Counted from the stretch's first letter, positions 24,238-37,932 are shown. The stretch is DNA of 64,000 nucleotides from Auanema rhodensis (GCA_964057225.1 OZ059897.1:19158001-19222000), one strand, 5' to 3'. The notes: a model not told the origin generated them from the sequence alone. Made by a program: numbers and translations.

Positions 24238-27200
24238 ACACAGATCGACGCAGCTTGAAAATCCGCATCGAATGCACTATACTACATTGAGAAACGCTTA
24301 ATACAAAAATTAGTTATGATCGTTTGAAAAATGATGCATTAGTGTATGTTGAGTTTCCATGTACACTCAACATTGCTTCCAAAAACATTTTGACAAAAAT
24401 TTTTTCAAAAAAATTTCAAAATAATTCAGCAAAAAGTAGATGTTTTTAGATTCCATTTTTCAAGGCAAAGACGATGGACAATGTTATTCAACGAAAAAAT
24501 TAATTCTTCAGGGTGAAAATCGAGGATATAAGTGTGAACTTATAAAAGTTGATATCTCGGTGCATTTTTAAGCTAGCGCAAATCTGATAACACAGATCGA
24601 CGCAGCTTAAAAATCCGCATCGAATGCACTATACTACATTAAGAAACGCTTGATACAAAAATTAGTTATGATCGTTTGAAAAATGATGCATTAGTGTATG
24701 TTGAGTTTCCATGTACACTCAACATTGCTTCCAAAAACATTTTGACAAAAATTTTTTCGAAAAATTTCAAAATAATTTAGCAAAAAGTAGATGTTTTTAG
24801 ATTTCATTTTTCAAGGCAAAGACGATGGACAATGTTATTCAACGAAAAAATTAATTCTTCAGGGTGAAAATCGAGGATATAAGTGTGAACTTATAAAAGT
24901 TGATATCTCGGTGCATTTTTAAGCTAGCGCAAATCTGATAACACAGATCGACGCAGCTTAAAAATCCGCATCGAATGCACTATACTACATTGAGAAACGC
25001 TTAATACAAAAATTAGTTATGATCGTTTGAAAAATGATGCATTAGTGTATGTTGAGTTTCCATGTACACTCAACATTGCTTCCAAAAACATTTTGACAAA
25101 AATTTTTTCGAAAAATTTCAAAATAATTTAGCAAAAAGTAGATGTTTTTAGATTCCTTTTTTCAAGGCAAAGACGATGGACAATGTTATTCAACGAAAAA
25201 AATTAATTCTTCAGGGTGAAAATCGGGTATATATGTGTGTACTTATATCAGTTGATATCTCGGTGCATTTTTAAGCTAGCGCAAATCTGATAACACAGAT
25301 CGACGCAGCTTAAAAATCCGCATCGAATGCACTATACTACATTGAGAAACACTTGATACAAAAATTAGTTATGATCGTTTGAAAAATGATGCATTAGTGT
25401 ATGTTGAGTTTCCATTTACACTCAACATTGCTTCCAAAAACATTTTGACAAAAATTTTTTCGAAAAATTTCAAAATAATTCAGCAAAAAGTAGATGTTTT
25501 TAGATTCCATTTTTCAAGGCAAAGACGATGGACAATGTTATTCAACGAAAAAATTAATTCTTCAGGGTGAAAATCGAGGATATAAGTGTGAACTTATAAA
25601 AGTTGATATCTCGGTGCATTTTTAAGCTAGCGCAAATCTGATAACACAGATCGACGCAGCTTAAAAATCCGCATCGAATGCACTATACTACATTGAGAAA
25701 CGCTTGATACAAAAATTAGTTATAATCGTTTGAAAAATGATGCATTAGTGTATGTTGAGTTTCCATGTACACTCAACATTGCTTCCAAAAACATTTTGAC
25801 AAAAATTTTTTCGAAAAATTTCAAAATAATTTAGCAAAAAGTAGATGTTTTTAGATTTCATTTTTCAAGGCAAAGACGATGGACAATGTTATTCAACGAA
25901 AAAATTAATTCTTCAGGGTGAAAATCGAGGATATAAGTGTGAACTTATATCAGTTGATATCTCGGTGCATTTTTAAGCTAGCGCAAATCTGATAACACAG
26001 ATCGACGCAGCTTAAAAATCCGCATCGAATGCACTATACTACATTGAGAAACGCTTAATACAAAAATTAGTTATGATCGTTTGAAAAATGATGCATTAGT
26101 GTATGTTGAGTTTCCATGTACACTCAACATTGCTTCCAAAAACATTTTGACAAAAATTTTTTCGAAAAATTTCAGAATAATTTAGCAAAAAGTAGATGTT
26201 TTTAGATTCCATTTTTCAAGGCAAAGACGATGGACAATGTTATTCAACGAAAAAATTAATTCTTCAGGGTGAAAATCGAGGATATAAGTGTGAACTTATA
26301 TCAGTTGATATCTCGGTGCATTTTTAAGCTAGCGCAAATCTGATAACACAGATCGACGCAGCTTAAAAATCCGGATCGAATGCACTATACTACATTGAAG
26401 AACGCTTAATACAAAAATTAGTTATGATCGTTTGAAAAATGATGCATTAGTGTATGTTGAGTTTCCATGTACACTCAACATTGCTTCCAAAAACATTTTG
26501 ACAAAAATTTTTTCGAAAAATTTCAAAATAATTTAGCAAAAAGTAGATGTTTTTAGATTCCATTTTTCAAGGCAAAGACGATGGACAATGTTATTCAACG
26601 AAAAAATTAATTCTTCAGGGTGAAAATCGAGGATATAAGTGTGAACTTATATCAGTTGATATCTCGGTGCATTTTTAAGCTAGCGCAAATCTGATAACAC
26701 AGATCGACGCAGCTTAAAAATCCGGATCAAATGCACTATACTACATTAAGAAACGCTTGATACAAAAATTAGTTATGATCGTTTGAAAAATGATGCATTA
26801 GTGTATGTTGAGTTTCCATGTACACTCAACATTGCTTCCAAAAACATTTTGACAAAAATTTTTTCGAAAAATTTCAAAATAATTTAGCAAAAAGTAGAAG
26901 TTTTTAGATTCCTTTTTTCAAGGCAAAGACGATGGACAATGTTATTCAACGAAAAAATTAATTCTTCAGGGTGAAAATCGAGGATATAAGTGTGAACTTA
27001 TATCAGTTGATATCTCGGTGCATTTTTAAGCTAGCGCAAATCTGATAACACAGATCGACGCAGCTTAAAAATCCGCATCGAATGCACTATACTACATTGA
27101 GAAACGCTTAATACAAAAATTAGTTATGATCGTTTGAAAAATGATGCATTAGTGTATGTTGAGTTTTCATGTACACTCAACATTGCTTCCAAAAACATTT

Positions 27201-27398
27201 TGACAAAAATTTTTTCGAAAAATTTCAAAATAATTTAGCAAAAAGTAGAAGTTTTTAGATTCCTTTTTCCAAGGCAAAGACGATGGACAATGTTATTCAA
27301 CGAAAAAATTAATTCTTCAGGGTGAAAATCGAGGATATAAGTGTGAACTTATATCAGTTGATATCTCGGTGCATTTTTAAGCTAGCGCAAATCTGATA
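24238..27398. repeat. 9-mer higher-order repeat, second copy, with S5 replaced by S10 (3161 bp)
   Basis: Starts: 24238 S2i (CTTGAAAAT front instead of an S6 front), 24590 S4b, 24941 S1, 25293 S2 (CCATTT), 25644 S3 with a TATATCAG end, 25995 S10, 26346 S6, 26697 S7 (ATCAAATGC), 27048 S8. It aligns with the previous 9-mer at every position except that the S5 slot is filled by S10. This is the first S10 in the window reading left to right. Confidence 0.87.
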
Positions 27399-28802
27399 AC
27401 ACAGATCGACGCAGCTTGAAAATCCGCATCGAATGCACTATACTACATTGAGAAACGCTTAATACAAAAATTAGTTATGATCGTTTGAAAAATGATGCAT
27501 TAGTGTATGTTGAGTTTCCATGTACACTCAACATTGCTTCCAAAAACATTTTGACAAAAATTTTTTCGAAAAATTTCAAAATAATTCAGCAAAAAGTAGA
27601 TGTTTTTAGATTCCATTTTTCAAGGCAAAGACGATGGACAATGTTATTCAACGAAAAAATTAATTCTTCAGGGTGAAAATCGAGGATATAAGTGTAAACT
27701 TATATCAGTTGATATCTCGGTGCATTTTTAAGCTAGCGCAAATCTGATAACACAGATCGACGCAGCTTAAAAATCCGCATCGAATGCACTATACTACATT
27801 GAGAAACGCTTAATACAAAAATTAGTTATGATCGTTTGAAAAATGATGCATTAGTGTATGTTGAGTTTCCATGTACACTCAACATTGCTTCCAAAAACAT
27901 TTTGACAAAAATTTTTTCGAAAAATTTCAGAATAATTTAGCAAAAAGTAGATGTTTTTAGATTCCATTTTTCAAGGCAAAGACGATGGACAATGTTATTC
28001 AACGAAAAAATTAATTCTTCAGGGTGAAAATCGAGGATATAAGTGTGAACTTATATCAGTTGATATCTCGGTGCATTTTTAAGCTAGCGCAAATCTGATA
28101 ACACAGATCGACGCAGCTTAAAAATCCGCATCGAATGCACTATACTACATTGAGAAACGCTTAATACAAAAATTAGTTATGATCGTTTGAAAAATGATGC
28201 ATTAGTGTATGTTGAGTTTCCATGTACACTCAACATTGCTTCCAAAAACATTTTGACAAAAATTTTTTCGAAAAATTTCAGAATAATTTAGCAAAAAGTA
28301 GATGTTTTTAGATTCCATTTTTCAAGGCAAAGACGATGGACAATGTTATTCAACGAAAAAATTAATTCTTCAGGGTGAAAATCGAGGATATAAGTGTGAA
28401 CTTATATCAGTTGATATCTCGGTGCATTTTTAAGCTAGCGCAAATCTGATAACACAGATCGACGCAGCTTAAAAATCCGGATCGAATGCACTATACTACA
28501 TTGAAGAACGCTTAATACAAAAATTAGTTATGATCGTTTGAAAAATGATGCATTAGTGTATGTTGAGTTTCCATGTACACTCAACATTGCTTCCAAAAAC
28601 ATTTTGACAAAAATTTTTTCGAAAAATTTCAGAATAATTTAGCAAAAAGTAGATGTTTTTAGATTCCATTTTTCAAGGCAAAGACGATGGACAATGTTAT
28701 TCAACGAAAAAATTAATTCTTCAGGGTGAAAATCGAGGATATAAGTGTGAACTTATATCAGTTGATATCTCGGTGCATTTTTAAGCTAGCGCAAATCTGA
28801 TA
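27399..28802. repeat. 4-mer higher-order repeat S2-S10-S10-S6 (1404 bp), copy 1
   Basis: Starts: 27399 S2 with CTTGAAAAT and GTGTAAAC, 27750 S10, 28101 S10, 28452 S6 with CAGAATAA. The S2 copy resembles the later S9 monomers (CTTGAAAAT, GCTTAATAC, CCATTTTTC, GTGTAAAC) but lacks the inserted G of TTTTGGACA and keeps ATTCAG. It may represent the lineage from which S9 came; that is inference. Confidence 0.87.
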
Positions 28803-30206
28803 ACACAGATCGACGCAGCTTGAAAATCCGCATCGAATGCACTATACTACATTGAGAAACGCTTAATACAAAAATTAGTTATGATCGTTTGAAAAATGAT
28901 GCATTAGTGTATGTTGAGTTTCCATGTACACTCAACATTGCTTCCAAAAACATTTTGACAAAAATTTTTTCGAAAAATTTCAAAATAATTCAGCAAAAAG
29001 TAGATGTTTTTAGATTCCATTTTTCAAGGCAAAGACGATGGACAATGTTATTCAACGAAAAAATTAATTCTTCAGGGTGAAAATCGAGGATATAAGTGTA
29101 AACTTATATCAGTTGATATCTCGGTGCATTTTTAAGCTAGCGCAAATCTGATAACACAGATCGACGCAGCTTAAAAATCCGCATCGAATGCACTATACTA
29201 CATTGAGAAACGCTTAATACAAAAATTAGTTATGATCGTTTGAAAAATGATGCATTAGTGTATGTTGAGTTTCCATGTACACTCAACATTGCTTCCAAAA
29301 ACATTTTGACAAAAATTTTTTCGAAAAATTTCAGAATAATTTAGCAAAAAGTAGATGTTTTTAGATTCCATTTTTCAAGGCAAAGACGATGGACAATGTT
29401 ATTCAACGAAAAAATTAATTCTTCAGGGTGAAAATCGAGGATATAAGTGTGAACTTATATCAGTTGATATCTCGGTGCATTTTTAAGCTAGCGCAAATCT
29501 GATAACACAGATCGACGCAGCTTAAAAATCCGCATCGAATGCACTATACTACATTGAGAAACGCTTAATACAAAAATTAGTTATGATCGTTTGAAAAATG
29601 ATGCATTAGTGTATGTTGAGTTTCCATGTACACTCAACATTGCTTCCAAAAACATTTTGACAAAAATTTTTTCGAAAAATTTCAGAATAATTTAGCAAAA
29701 AGTAGATGTTTTTAGATTCCATTTTTCAAGGCAAAGACGATGGACAATGTTATTCAACGAAAAAATTAATTCTTCAGGGTGAAAATCGAGGATATAAGTG
29801 TGAACTTATATCAGTTGATATCTCGGTGCATTTTTAAGCTAGCGCAAATCTGATAACACAGATCGACGCAGCTTAAAAATCCGGATCGAATGCACTATAC
29901 TACATTGAAGAACGCTTAATACAAAAATTAGTTATGATCGTTTGAAAAATGATGCATTAGTGTATGTTGAGTTTCCATGTACACTCAACATTGCTTCCAA
30001 AAACATTTTGACAAAAATTTTTTCGAAAAATTTCAGAATAATTTAGCAAAAAGTAGATGTTTTTAGATTCCATTTTTCAAGGCAAAGACGATGGACAATG
30101 TTATTCAACGAAAAAATTAATTCTTCAGGGTGAAAATCGAGGATATAAGTGTGAACTTATATCAGTTGATATCTCGGTGCATTTTTAAGCTAGCGCAAAT
30201 CTGATA
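28803..30206. repeat. 4-mer higher-order repeat S2-S10-S10-S6 (1404 bp), copy 2
   Basis: Starts: 28803 S2 (CTTGAAAAT, GTGTAAAC), 29154 S10, 29505 S10, 29856 S6 (CAGAATAA). By eye I could find no diagnostic difference from the 4-mer at 27399-28802, so this looks like a recent tandem duplication. A pairwise alignment would give the exact identity. Confidence 0.87.
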
Positions 30207-31610
30207 ACACAGATCGACGCAGCTTAAAAATCCGGATCGAATGCACTATACTACATTAAGAAACGCTTGATACAAAAATTAGTTATGATCGTTTGAAAAA
30301 TGATGCATTAGTGTATGTTGAGTTTCCATGTACACTCAACATTGCTTCCAAAAACATTTTGACAAAAATTTTTTCGAAAAATTTCAAAATAATTTAGCAA
30401 AAAGTAGAAGTTTTTAGATTCCTTTTTCCAAGGCAAAGACGATGGACAATGTTATTCAACGAAAAAATTAATTCTTCAGGGTGAAAATCGAGGATATAAG
30501 TGTGAACTTATATCAGTTGATATCTCGGTGCATTTTTAAGCTAGCGCAAATCTGATAACACAGATCGACGCAGCTTGAAAATCCGCATCGAATGCACTAT
30601 ACTACATTAAGAAACGCTTGATACAAAAATTAGTTATGATCGTTTGAAAAATGATGCATTAGTGTATGTTGAGTTTCCATGTACACTCAACATTGCTTCC
30701 AAAAACATTTTGACAAAAATTTTTTCGAAAAATTTCAAAATAATTTAGCAAAAAGTAGAAGTTTTTAGATTCCTTTTTCCAAGGCAAAGACGATGGACAA
30801 TGTTATTCAACGAAAAAATTAATTCTTCAGGGTGAAAATCGAGGATATAAGTGTGAACTTATAAAAGTTGATATCTCGGTGCATTTTTAAGCTAGCGCAA
30901 ATCTGATAACACAGATCGACGCAGCTTAAAAATCCGCATCGAATGCACTATAGTACATTGAGAAACGCTTAATACAAAAATTAGTTATGATCGTTTGAAA
31001 AATGATGCATTAGTGTATGTTGAGTTTTCATGTACACTCAACATTGCTTCCAAAAACATTTTGACAAAAATTTTTTCGAAAAATTTCAAAATAATTTAGC
31101 AAAAAGTAGAAGTTTTTAGATTCCTTTTTCCAAGGCAAAGACGATGGACAATGTTATTCAACGAAAAAATTAATTCTTCAGGGTGAAAATCGAGGATATA
31201 AGTGTGAACTTATATCAGTTGATATCTCGGTGCATTTTTAAGCTAGCGCAAATCTGATAACACAGATCGACGCAGCTTGAAAATCCGCATCGAATGCACT
31301 ATACTACATTAAGGAACGCTTGATACAAAAATTAGTTATGATCGTTTGAAAAATGATGCATTAGTGTATGTTGAGTTTCCATGTACACTCAACATTGCTT
31401 CCAAAAACATTTTGACAAAAATTTTTTCGAAAAATTTCAAAATAATTTAGCAAAAAGTAGAAGTTTTTAGATTCCTTTTTCCAAGGCAAAGACGATGGAC
31501 AATGTTATTCAACGAAAAAATTAATTCTTCAGGGTGAAAATCGAGGATATAAGTGTGAACTTATATCAGTTGATATCTCGGTGCATTTTTAAGCTAGCGC
31601 AAATCTGATA
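30207..31610. repeat. Run of S7/S8 chimeric monomers, 4 copies
   Basis: Starts: 30207 (GGATCG and TAAGAAAC front of S7, CCTTTTTCC tail of S8), 30558 (CTTGAAAAT, TAAGAAAC, CCTTTTTCC, TATAAAAG), 30909 S8 (private TATAGTACA), 31260 (CTTGAAAAT, TAAGGAACG, CCTTTTTCC). All four share GTAGAAGTT and CCTTTTTCC while their fronts differ. This is the densest patch of front/tail recombinants in the window. Confidence 0.83.
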
Positions 31611-33367
31611 ACACAGATCGACGCAGCTTAAAAATCCGGATCGAATGCACTATACTACATTAAGAAACGCTTGATACAAAAATTAGTTATGATCGTTTGA
31701 AAAATGATGCATTAGTGTATGTTGAGTTTCCATGTACACTCAACATTGCTTCCAAAAACATTTTGACAAAAATTTTTTCGAAAAATTTCAAAATAATTTA
31801 GCAAAAAGTAGATGTTTTTAGATTCCTTTTTTCAAGGCAAAGACGATGGACAATGTTATTCAACGAAAAAAATTAATTCTTCAGGGTGAAAATCGGGTAT
31901 ATATGTGTGTACTTATATCAGTTGATATCTCGGTGCATTTTTAAGCTAGCGCAAATCTGATAACACAGATCGACGCAGCTTCAAAATCCGCATCGAATGC
32001 ACTATACTACATTGAGAAACACTTGATACAAAAATTAGTTATGATCGTTTGAAAAATGATGCATTAGTGTATGTTGAGTTTCCATGTACACTCAACATTG
32101 CTTCCAAAAACATTTTGACAAAAATTTTTTCGAAAAATTTCAAAATAATTCAGCAAAAAGTAGATGTTTTTAGATTCCATTTTTTAAGGCAAAGACGATG
32201 GACAATGTTATTCAACGAAAAAATTAATTCTTCAGGGTGAAAATCGAGGATATAAGTGTGAACTTATAAAAGTTGATATCTCGGTGCATTTTTAAGCTAG
32301 CGCAAATCTGATAACACAGATCGACGCAGCTTAAAAATCCGCATCGAATGCACTATACTACATTGAGAAACGCTTGATACAAAAATTAGTTATAATCGTT
32401 TGAAAAATGATGCATTAGTGTATGTTGAGTTTCCATGTACACTCAACATTGCTTCCAAAAACATTTTGACAAAAATTTTTTCGAAAAATTTCAAAATAAT
32501 TTAGCAAAAAGTAGATGTTTTTAGATTTCATTTTTCAAGGCAAAGACGATGGACAATGTTATTCAACGAAAAAATTAATTCTTCAGGGTGAAAATCGAGG
32601 ATATAAGTGTGAACTTATAAAAGTTGATATCTCGGTGCATTTTTAAGCTAGCGCAAATCTGATAACACAGATCGACGCAGCTTAAAAATCCGCATCGAAT
32701 GCACTATACTACATTGAGAAACGCTTAATACAAAAATTAGTTATGATCGTTTGAAAAATGATGCATTAGTGTATGTTGAGTTTCCATGTACACTCAACAT
32801 TGCTTCCAAAAACATTTTGACAAAAATTTTTTCGAAAAATTTCAAAATAATTTAGCAAAAAGTAGATGTTTTTAGATTCCTTTTTTCAAGGCAAAGACGA
32901 TGGACAATGTTATTCAACGAAAAAAATTAATTCTTCAGGGTGAAAATCGGGTATATATGTGTGTACTTATATCAGTTGATATCTCGGTGCATTTTTAAGC
33001 TAGCGCAAATCTGATAACACAAATCGACGCAGCTTAAAAATCCGCATCGAATGCACTATACTACATTGAGAAACACTTGATACAAAAATTAGTTATGATC
33101 GTTTGAAAAATGATGCATTAGTGTATGTTGAGTTTCCATTTACACTCAACATTGCTTCCAAAAACATTTTGACAAAAATTTTTTCGAAAAATTTCAAAAT
33201 AATTCAGCAAAAAGTAGATGTTTTTAGATTCCATTTTTCAAGGCAAAGACGATGGACAATGTTATTCAACGAAAAAATTAATTCTTCAGGGTGAAAATCG
33301 AGGATATAAGTGTGAACTTATAAAAGTTGATATCTCGGTGCATTTTTAAGCTAGCGCAAATCTGATA
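31611..33367. repeat. Five-monomer string S1-S2-S3-S1-S2, left of the S9/S10 core (1757 bp)
   Basis: Starts: 31611 S1 with GGATCG/TAAGAAAC front, 31963 S2 (CTTCAAAAT; TTTTTTAAGG instead of TTTTTCAAGG), 32314 S3, 32665 S1, 33017 S2 (CCATTT; private ACACAAATCG). The same five-type order, including the CCATTT state in the last copy, recurs at 57244-59000 to the right of the core. Confidence 0.85.
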
Positions 33368-36176
33368 ACACAGATCGACGCAGCTTAAAAATCCGCATCG
33401 AATGCACTATACTACATTGAGAAACGCTTGATACAAAAATTAGTTATAATCGTTTGAAAAATGATGCATTAGTGTATGTTGAGTTTCCATGTACACTCAA
33501 CATTGCTTCCAAAAACATTTTGACAAAAATTTTTTCGAAAAATTTCAAAATAATTTAGCAAAAAGTAGATGTTTTTAGATTTCATTTTTCAAGGCAAAGA
33601 CGATGGACAATGTTATTCAACGAAAAAATTAATTCTTCAGGGTGAAAATCGAGGATATAAGTGTGAACTTATAAAAGTTGATATCTCGGTGCATTTTTAA
33701 GCTAGCGCAAATCTGATAACACAGATCGACGCAGCTTAAAAATCCGCATCGAATGCACTATACTACATTGAGAAACGCTTGATACAAAAATTAGTTCTGA
33801 TGGTTTGAAAAATGATGCATTAGTGTATGTTGAGTTTCCATGTACACTCAACATTGCTTCCAAAAACATTTTGACAAAAATTTTTTCGAAAAATTTCAGA
33901 ATAATTTAGCAAAAAGTAGATGTTTTTAGATTCCATTTTTCAAGGCAAAGACGATGGACAATGTTATTCAACGAAAAAATTAATTCTTCAGGGTGAAAAT
34001 CGAGGATATAAGTGTGAACTTATATCAGTTGATATCTCGGTGCATTTTTAAGCTAGCGCAAATCTGATAACACAGATCGACGCAGCTTAAAAATCCGGAT
34101 CGAATGCACTACACTACATTGAAGAACGCTTAATACAAAAATTAGTTATGATCGTTTGAAAAATGATGCATTAGTGTATGTTGAGTTTCCATGTACACTC
34201 AACATTGCTTCCAAAAACATTTTGACAAAAATTTTTTCGAAAAATTTCAAAATAATTCAGCAAAAAGTAGATGTTTTTAGATTCCTTTTTTCAAGGCAAA
34301 GACGATGGACAATGTTATTCAACGAAAAAAATTAATTCTTCAGGGTGAAAATCGGGTATATATGTGTGTACTTATATCAGTTGATATCTCGGTGCATTTT
34401 TAAGCTAGCGCAAATCTGATAACACAGATCGACGCAGCTTAAAAATCCGCATCGAATGCACTATACTACATTGAGAAACACTTGATACAAAAATTAGTTA
34501 TGATCGTTTGAAAAATGATGCATTAGTGTATGTTGAGTTTCCATTTACACTCAACATTGCTTCCAAAAACATTTTGACAAAAATTTTTTCGAAAAATTTC
34601 AAAATAATTCAGCAAAAAGTAGATGTTTTTAGATTCCATTTTTCAAGGCAAAGACGATGGACAATGTTATTCAACGAAAAAATTAATTCTTCAGGGTGAA
34701 AATCGAGGATATAAGTGTGAACTTATAAAAGTTGATATCTCGGTGCATTTTTAAGCTAGCGCAAATCTGATAACACAGATCGACGCAGCTTAAAAATCCG
34801 CATCGAATGCACTTTACTACATTGAGAAACGCTTGATACAAAAATTAGTTATAATCGTTTGAAAAATGATGCATTAGTGTATGTTGAGTTTCCATGTACA
34901 CTCAACATTGCTTCCAAAAACATTTTGACAAAAATTTTTTCGAAAAATTTCAAAATAATTTAGCAAAAAGTAGATGTTTTTAGATTTCATTTTTCAAGGC
35001 AAAGACGATGGACAATGTTATTCAACGAAAAAATTAATTCTTCAGGGTGAAAATCGAGGATATAAGTGTGAACTTATAAAAGTTGATATCTCGGTGCATT
35101 TTTAAGCTAGCGCAAATCTGATAACACAGATCGACGCAGCTTAAAAATCCGCATCGAATGCACTATACTACATTGAGAAACGCTTGATACAAAAATTAGT
35201 TCTGATGGTTTGAAAAATGATGCATTAGTGTATGTTGAGTTTCCATGTACACTCAACATTGCTTCCAAAAACATTTTGACAAAAATTTTTTCGAAAAATT
35301 TCAGAATAATTTAGCAAAAAGTAGATGTTTTTAGATTCCATTTTTCAAGGCAAAGACGATGGACAATGTTATTCAACGAAAAAATTAATTCTTCAGGGTG
35401 AAAATCGAGGATATAAGTGTGAACTTATATCAGTTGATATCTCGGTGCATTTTTAAGCTAGCGCAAATCTGATAACACAGATCGACGCAGCTTAAAAATC
35501 CGGATCGAATGCACTATACTACATTGAAGAACGCTTAATACAAAAATTAGTTATGATCGTTTGAAAAATGATGCATTAGTGTATGTTGAGTTTCCATGTA
35601 CACTCAACATTGCTTCCAAAAACATTTTGACAAAAATTTTTTCGAAAAATTTCAAAATAATTTAGCAAAAAGTAGATGTTTTTAGATTCCATTTTTCAAG
35701 GCAAAGACGATGGACAATGTTATTCAACGAAAAAATTAATTCTTCAGGGTGAAAATCGAGGATATAAGTGTGAACTTATATCAGTTGATATCTCGGTGCA
35801 TTTTTAAGCTAGCGCAAATCTGATAACACAGATCGACGCAGCTTAAAAATCCGGATCGAATGCACTATACTACATTAAGAAACGCTTGATACAAAAATTA
35901 GTTATGATCGTTTGAAAAATGATGCATTAGTGTATGTTGAGTTTCCATGTACACTCAACATTGCTTCCAAAAACATTTTGACAAAAATTTTTTCGAAAAA
36001 TTTCAAAATAATTTAGCAAAAAGTAGAAGTTTTTAGATTCCTTTTTTCAAGGCAAAGACGATGGACAATGTTATTCAACGAAAAAATTAATTCTTCAGGG
36101 TGAAAATCGAGGATATAAGTGTGAACTTATATCAGTTGATATCTCGGTGCATTTTTAAGCTAGCGCAAATCTGATA
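33368..36176. repeat. S3-S5-S6-type segment with an S6/S1 chimera, 8 monomers
   Basis: Starts: 33368 S3, 33719 S5, 34070 chimera (S6 front with GGATCG and TTGAAGAAC, S1 tail with the alternating tract; private CTACACTAC), 34422 S2 (CCATTT), 34773 S3 (private CTTTACTAC), 35124 S5, 35475 S6, 35826 S7. The order S2-S3-S5-S6 occurs twice in tandem (33017-34421 and 34422-35825), the first ending in the chimera. Confidence 0.84.
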
Positions 36177-37932
36177 ACACAGATCGACGCAGCTTGAAAA
36201 TCCGCATCGAATGCACTATACTACATTGAGAAACGCTTAATACAAAAATTAGTTATGATCGTTTGAAAAATGATGCATTAGTGTATGTTGAGTTTCCATG
36301 TACACTCAACATTGCTTCCAAAAACATTTTGGACAAAAATTTTTTCGAAAAATTTCAAAATAATTTAGCAAAAAGTAGATGTTTTTAGATTCCATTTTTC
36401 AAGGCAAAGACGATGGACAATGTTATTCAACGAAAAAATTAATTCTTCAGGGTGAAAATCGAGGATATAAGTGTAAACTTATATCAGTTGATATCTCGGT
36501 GCATTTTTAAGCTAGCGCAAATCTGATAACACAGATCGACGCAGCTTAAAAATCCGCATCGAATGCACTATACTACATTGAGAAACGCTTAATACAAAAA
36601 TTAGTTATGATCGTTTGAAAAATGATGCATTAGTGTATGTTGAGTTTCCATGTACACTCAACATTGCTTCCAAAAACATTTTGACAAAAATTTTTTCGAA
36701 AAATTTCAGAATAATTTAGCAAAAAGTAGATGTTTTTAGATTCCATTTTTCAAGGCAAAGACGATGGACAATGTTATTCAACGAAAAAATTAATTCTTCA
36801 GGGTGAAAATCGAGGATATAAGTGTGAACTTATATCAGTTGATATCTCGGTGCATTTTTAAGCTAGCGCAAATCTGATAACACAGATCGACGCAGCTTAA
36901 AAATCCGCATCGAATGCACTATACTACATTGAGAAACGCTTAATACAAAAATTAGTTATGATCGTTTGAAAAATGATGCATTAGTGTATGTTGAGTTTCC
37001 ATGTACACTCAACATTGCTTCCAAAAACATTTTGACAAAAATTTTTTCGAAAAATTTCAGAATAATTTAGCAAAAAGTAGATGTTTTTAGATTCCATTTT
37101 TCAAGGCAAAGACGATGGACAATGTTATTCAACGAAAAAATTAATTCTTCAGGGTGAAAATCGAGGATATAAGTGTGAACTTATATCAGTTGATATCTCG
37201 GTGCATTTTTAAGCTAGCGCAAATCTGATAACACAGATCGACGCAGCTTAAAAATCCGGATCGAATGCACTATACTACATTGAAGAACGCTTAATACAAA
37301 AATTAGTTATGATCGTTTGAAAAATGATGCATTAGTGTATGTTGAGTTTCCATGTACACTCAACATTGCTTCCAAAAACATTTTGACAAAAATTTTTTCG
37401 AAAAATTTCAAAATAATTTAGCAAAAAGTAGATGTTTTTAGATTCCATTTTTCAAGGCAAAGACGATGGACAATGTTATTCAACGAAAAAATTAATTCTT
37501 CAGGGTGAAAATCGAGGATATAAGTGTGAACTTATATCAGTTGATATCTCGGTGCATTTTTAAGCTAGCGCAAATCTGATAACACAGATCGACGCAGCTT
37601 AAAAATCCGGATCGAATGCACTATACTACATTAAGAAACGCTTGATACAAAAATTAGTTATGATCGTTTGAAAAATGATGCATTAGTGTATGTTGAGTTT
37701 CCATGTACACTCAACATTGCTTCCAAAAACATTTTGACAAAAATTTTTTCGAAAAATTTCAAAATAATTTAGCAAAAAGTAGAAGTTTTTAGATTCCTTT
37801 TTTCAAGGCAAAGACGATGGACAATGTTATTCAACGAAAAAATTAATTCTTCAGGGTGAAAATCGAGGATATAAGTGTGAACTTATATCAGTTGATATCT
37901 CGGTGCATTTTTAAGCTAGCGCAAATCTGATA
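36177..37932. repeat. Core higher-order repeat S9-S10-S10-S6-S7 (1756 bp), first copy
   Basis: Starts: 36177 S9, 36529 S10, 36880 S10, 37231 S6, 37582 S7. It is the first appearance of S9 with TTTTGGACA. The 5-mer is the basic unit of the core and recurs with changes in S10 number up to 54084. Confidence 0.88.
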
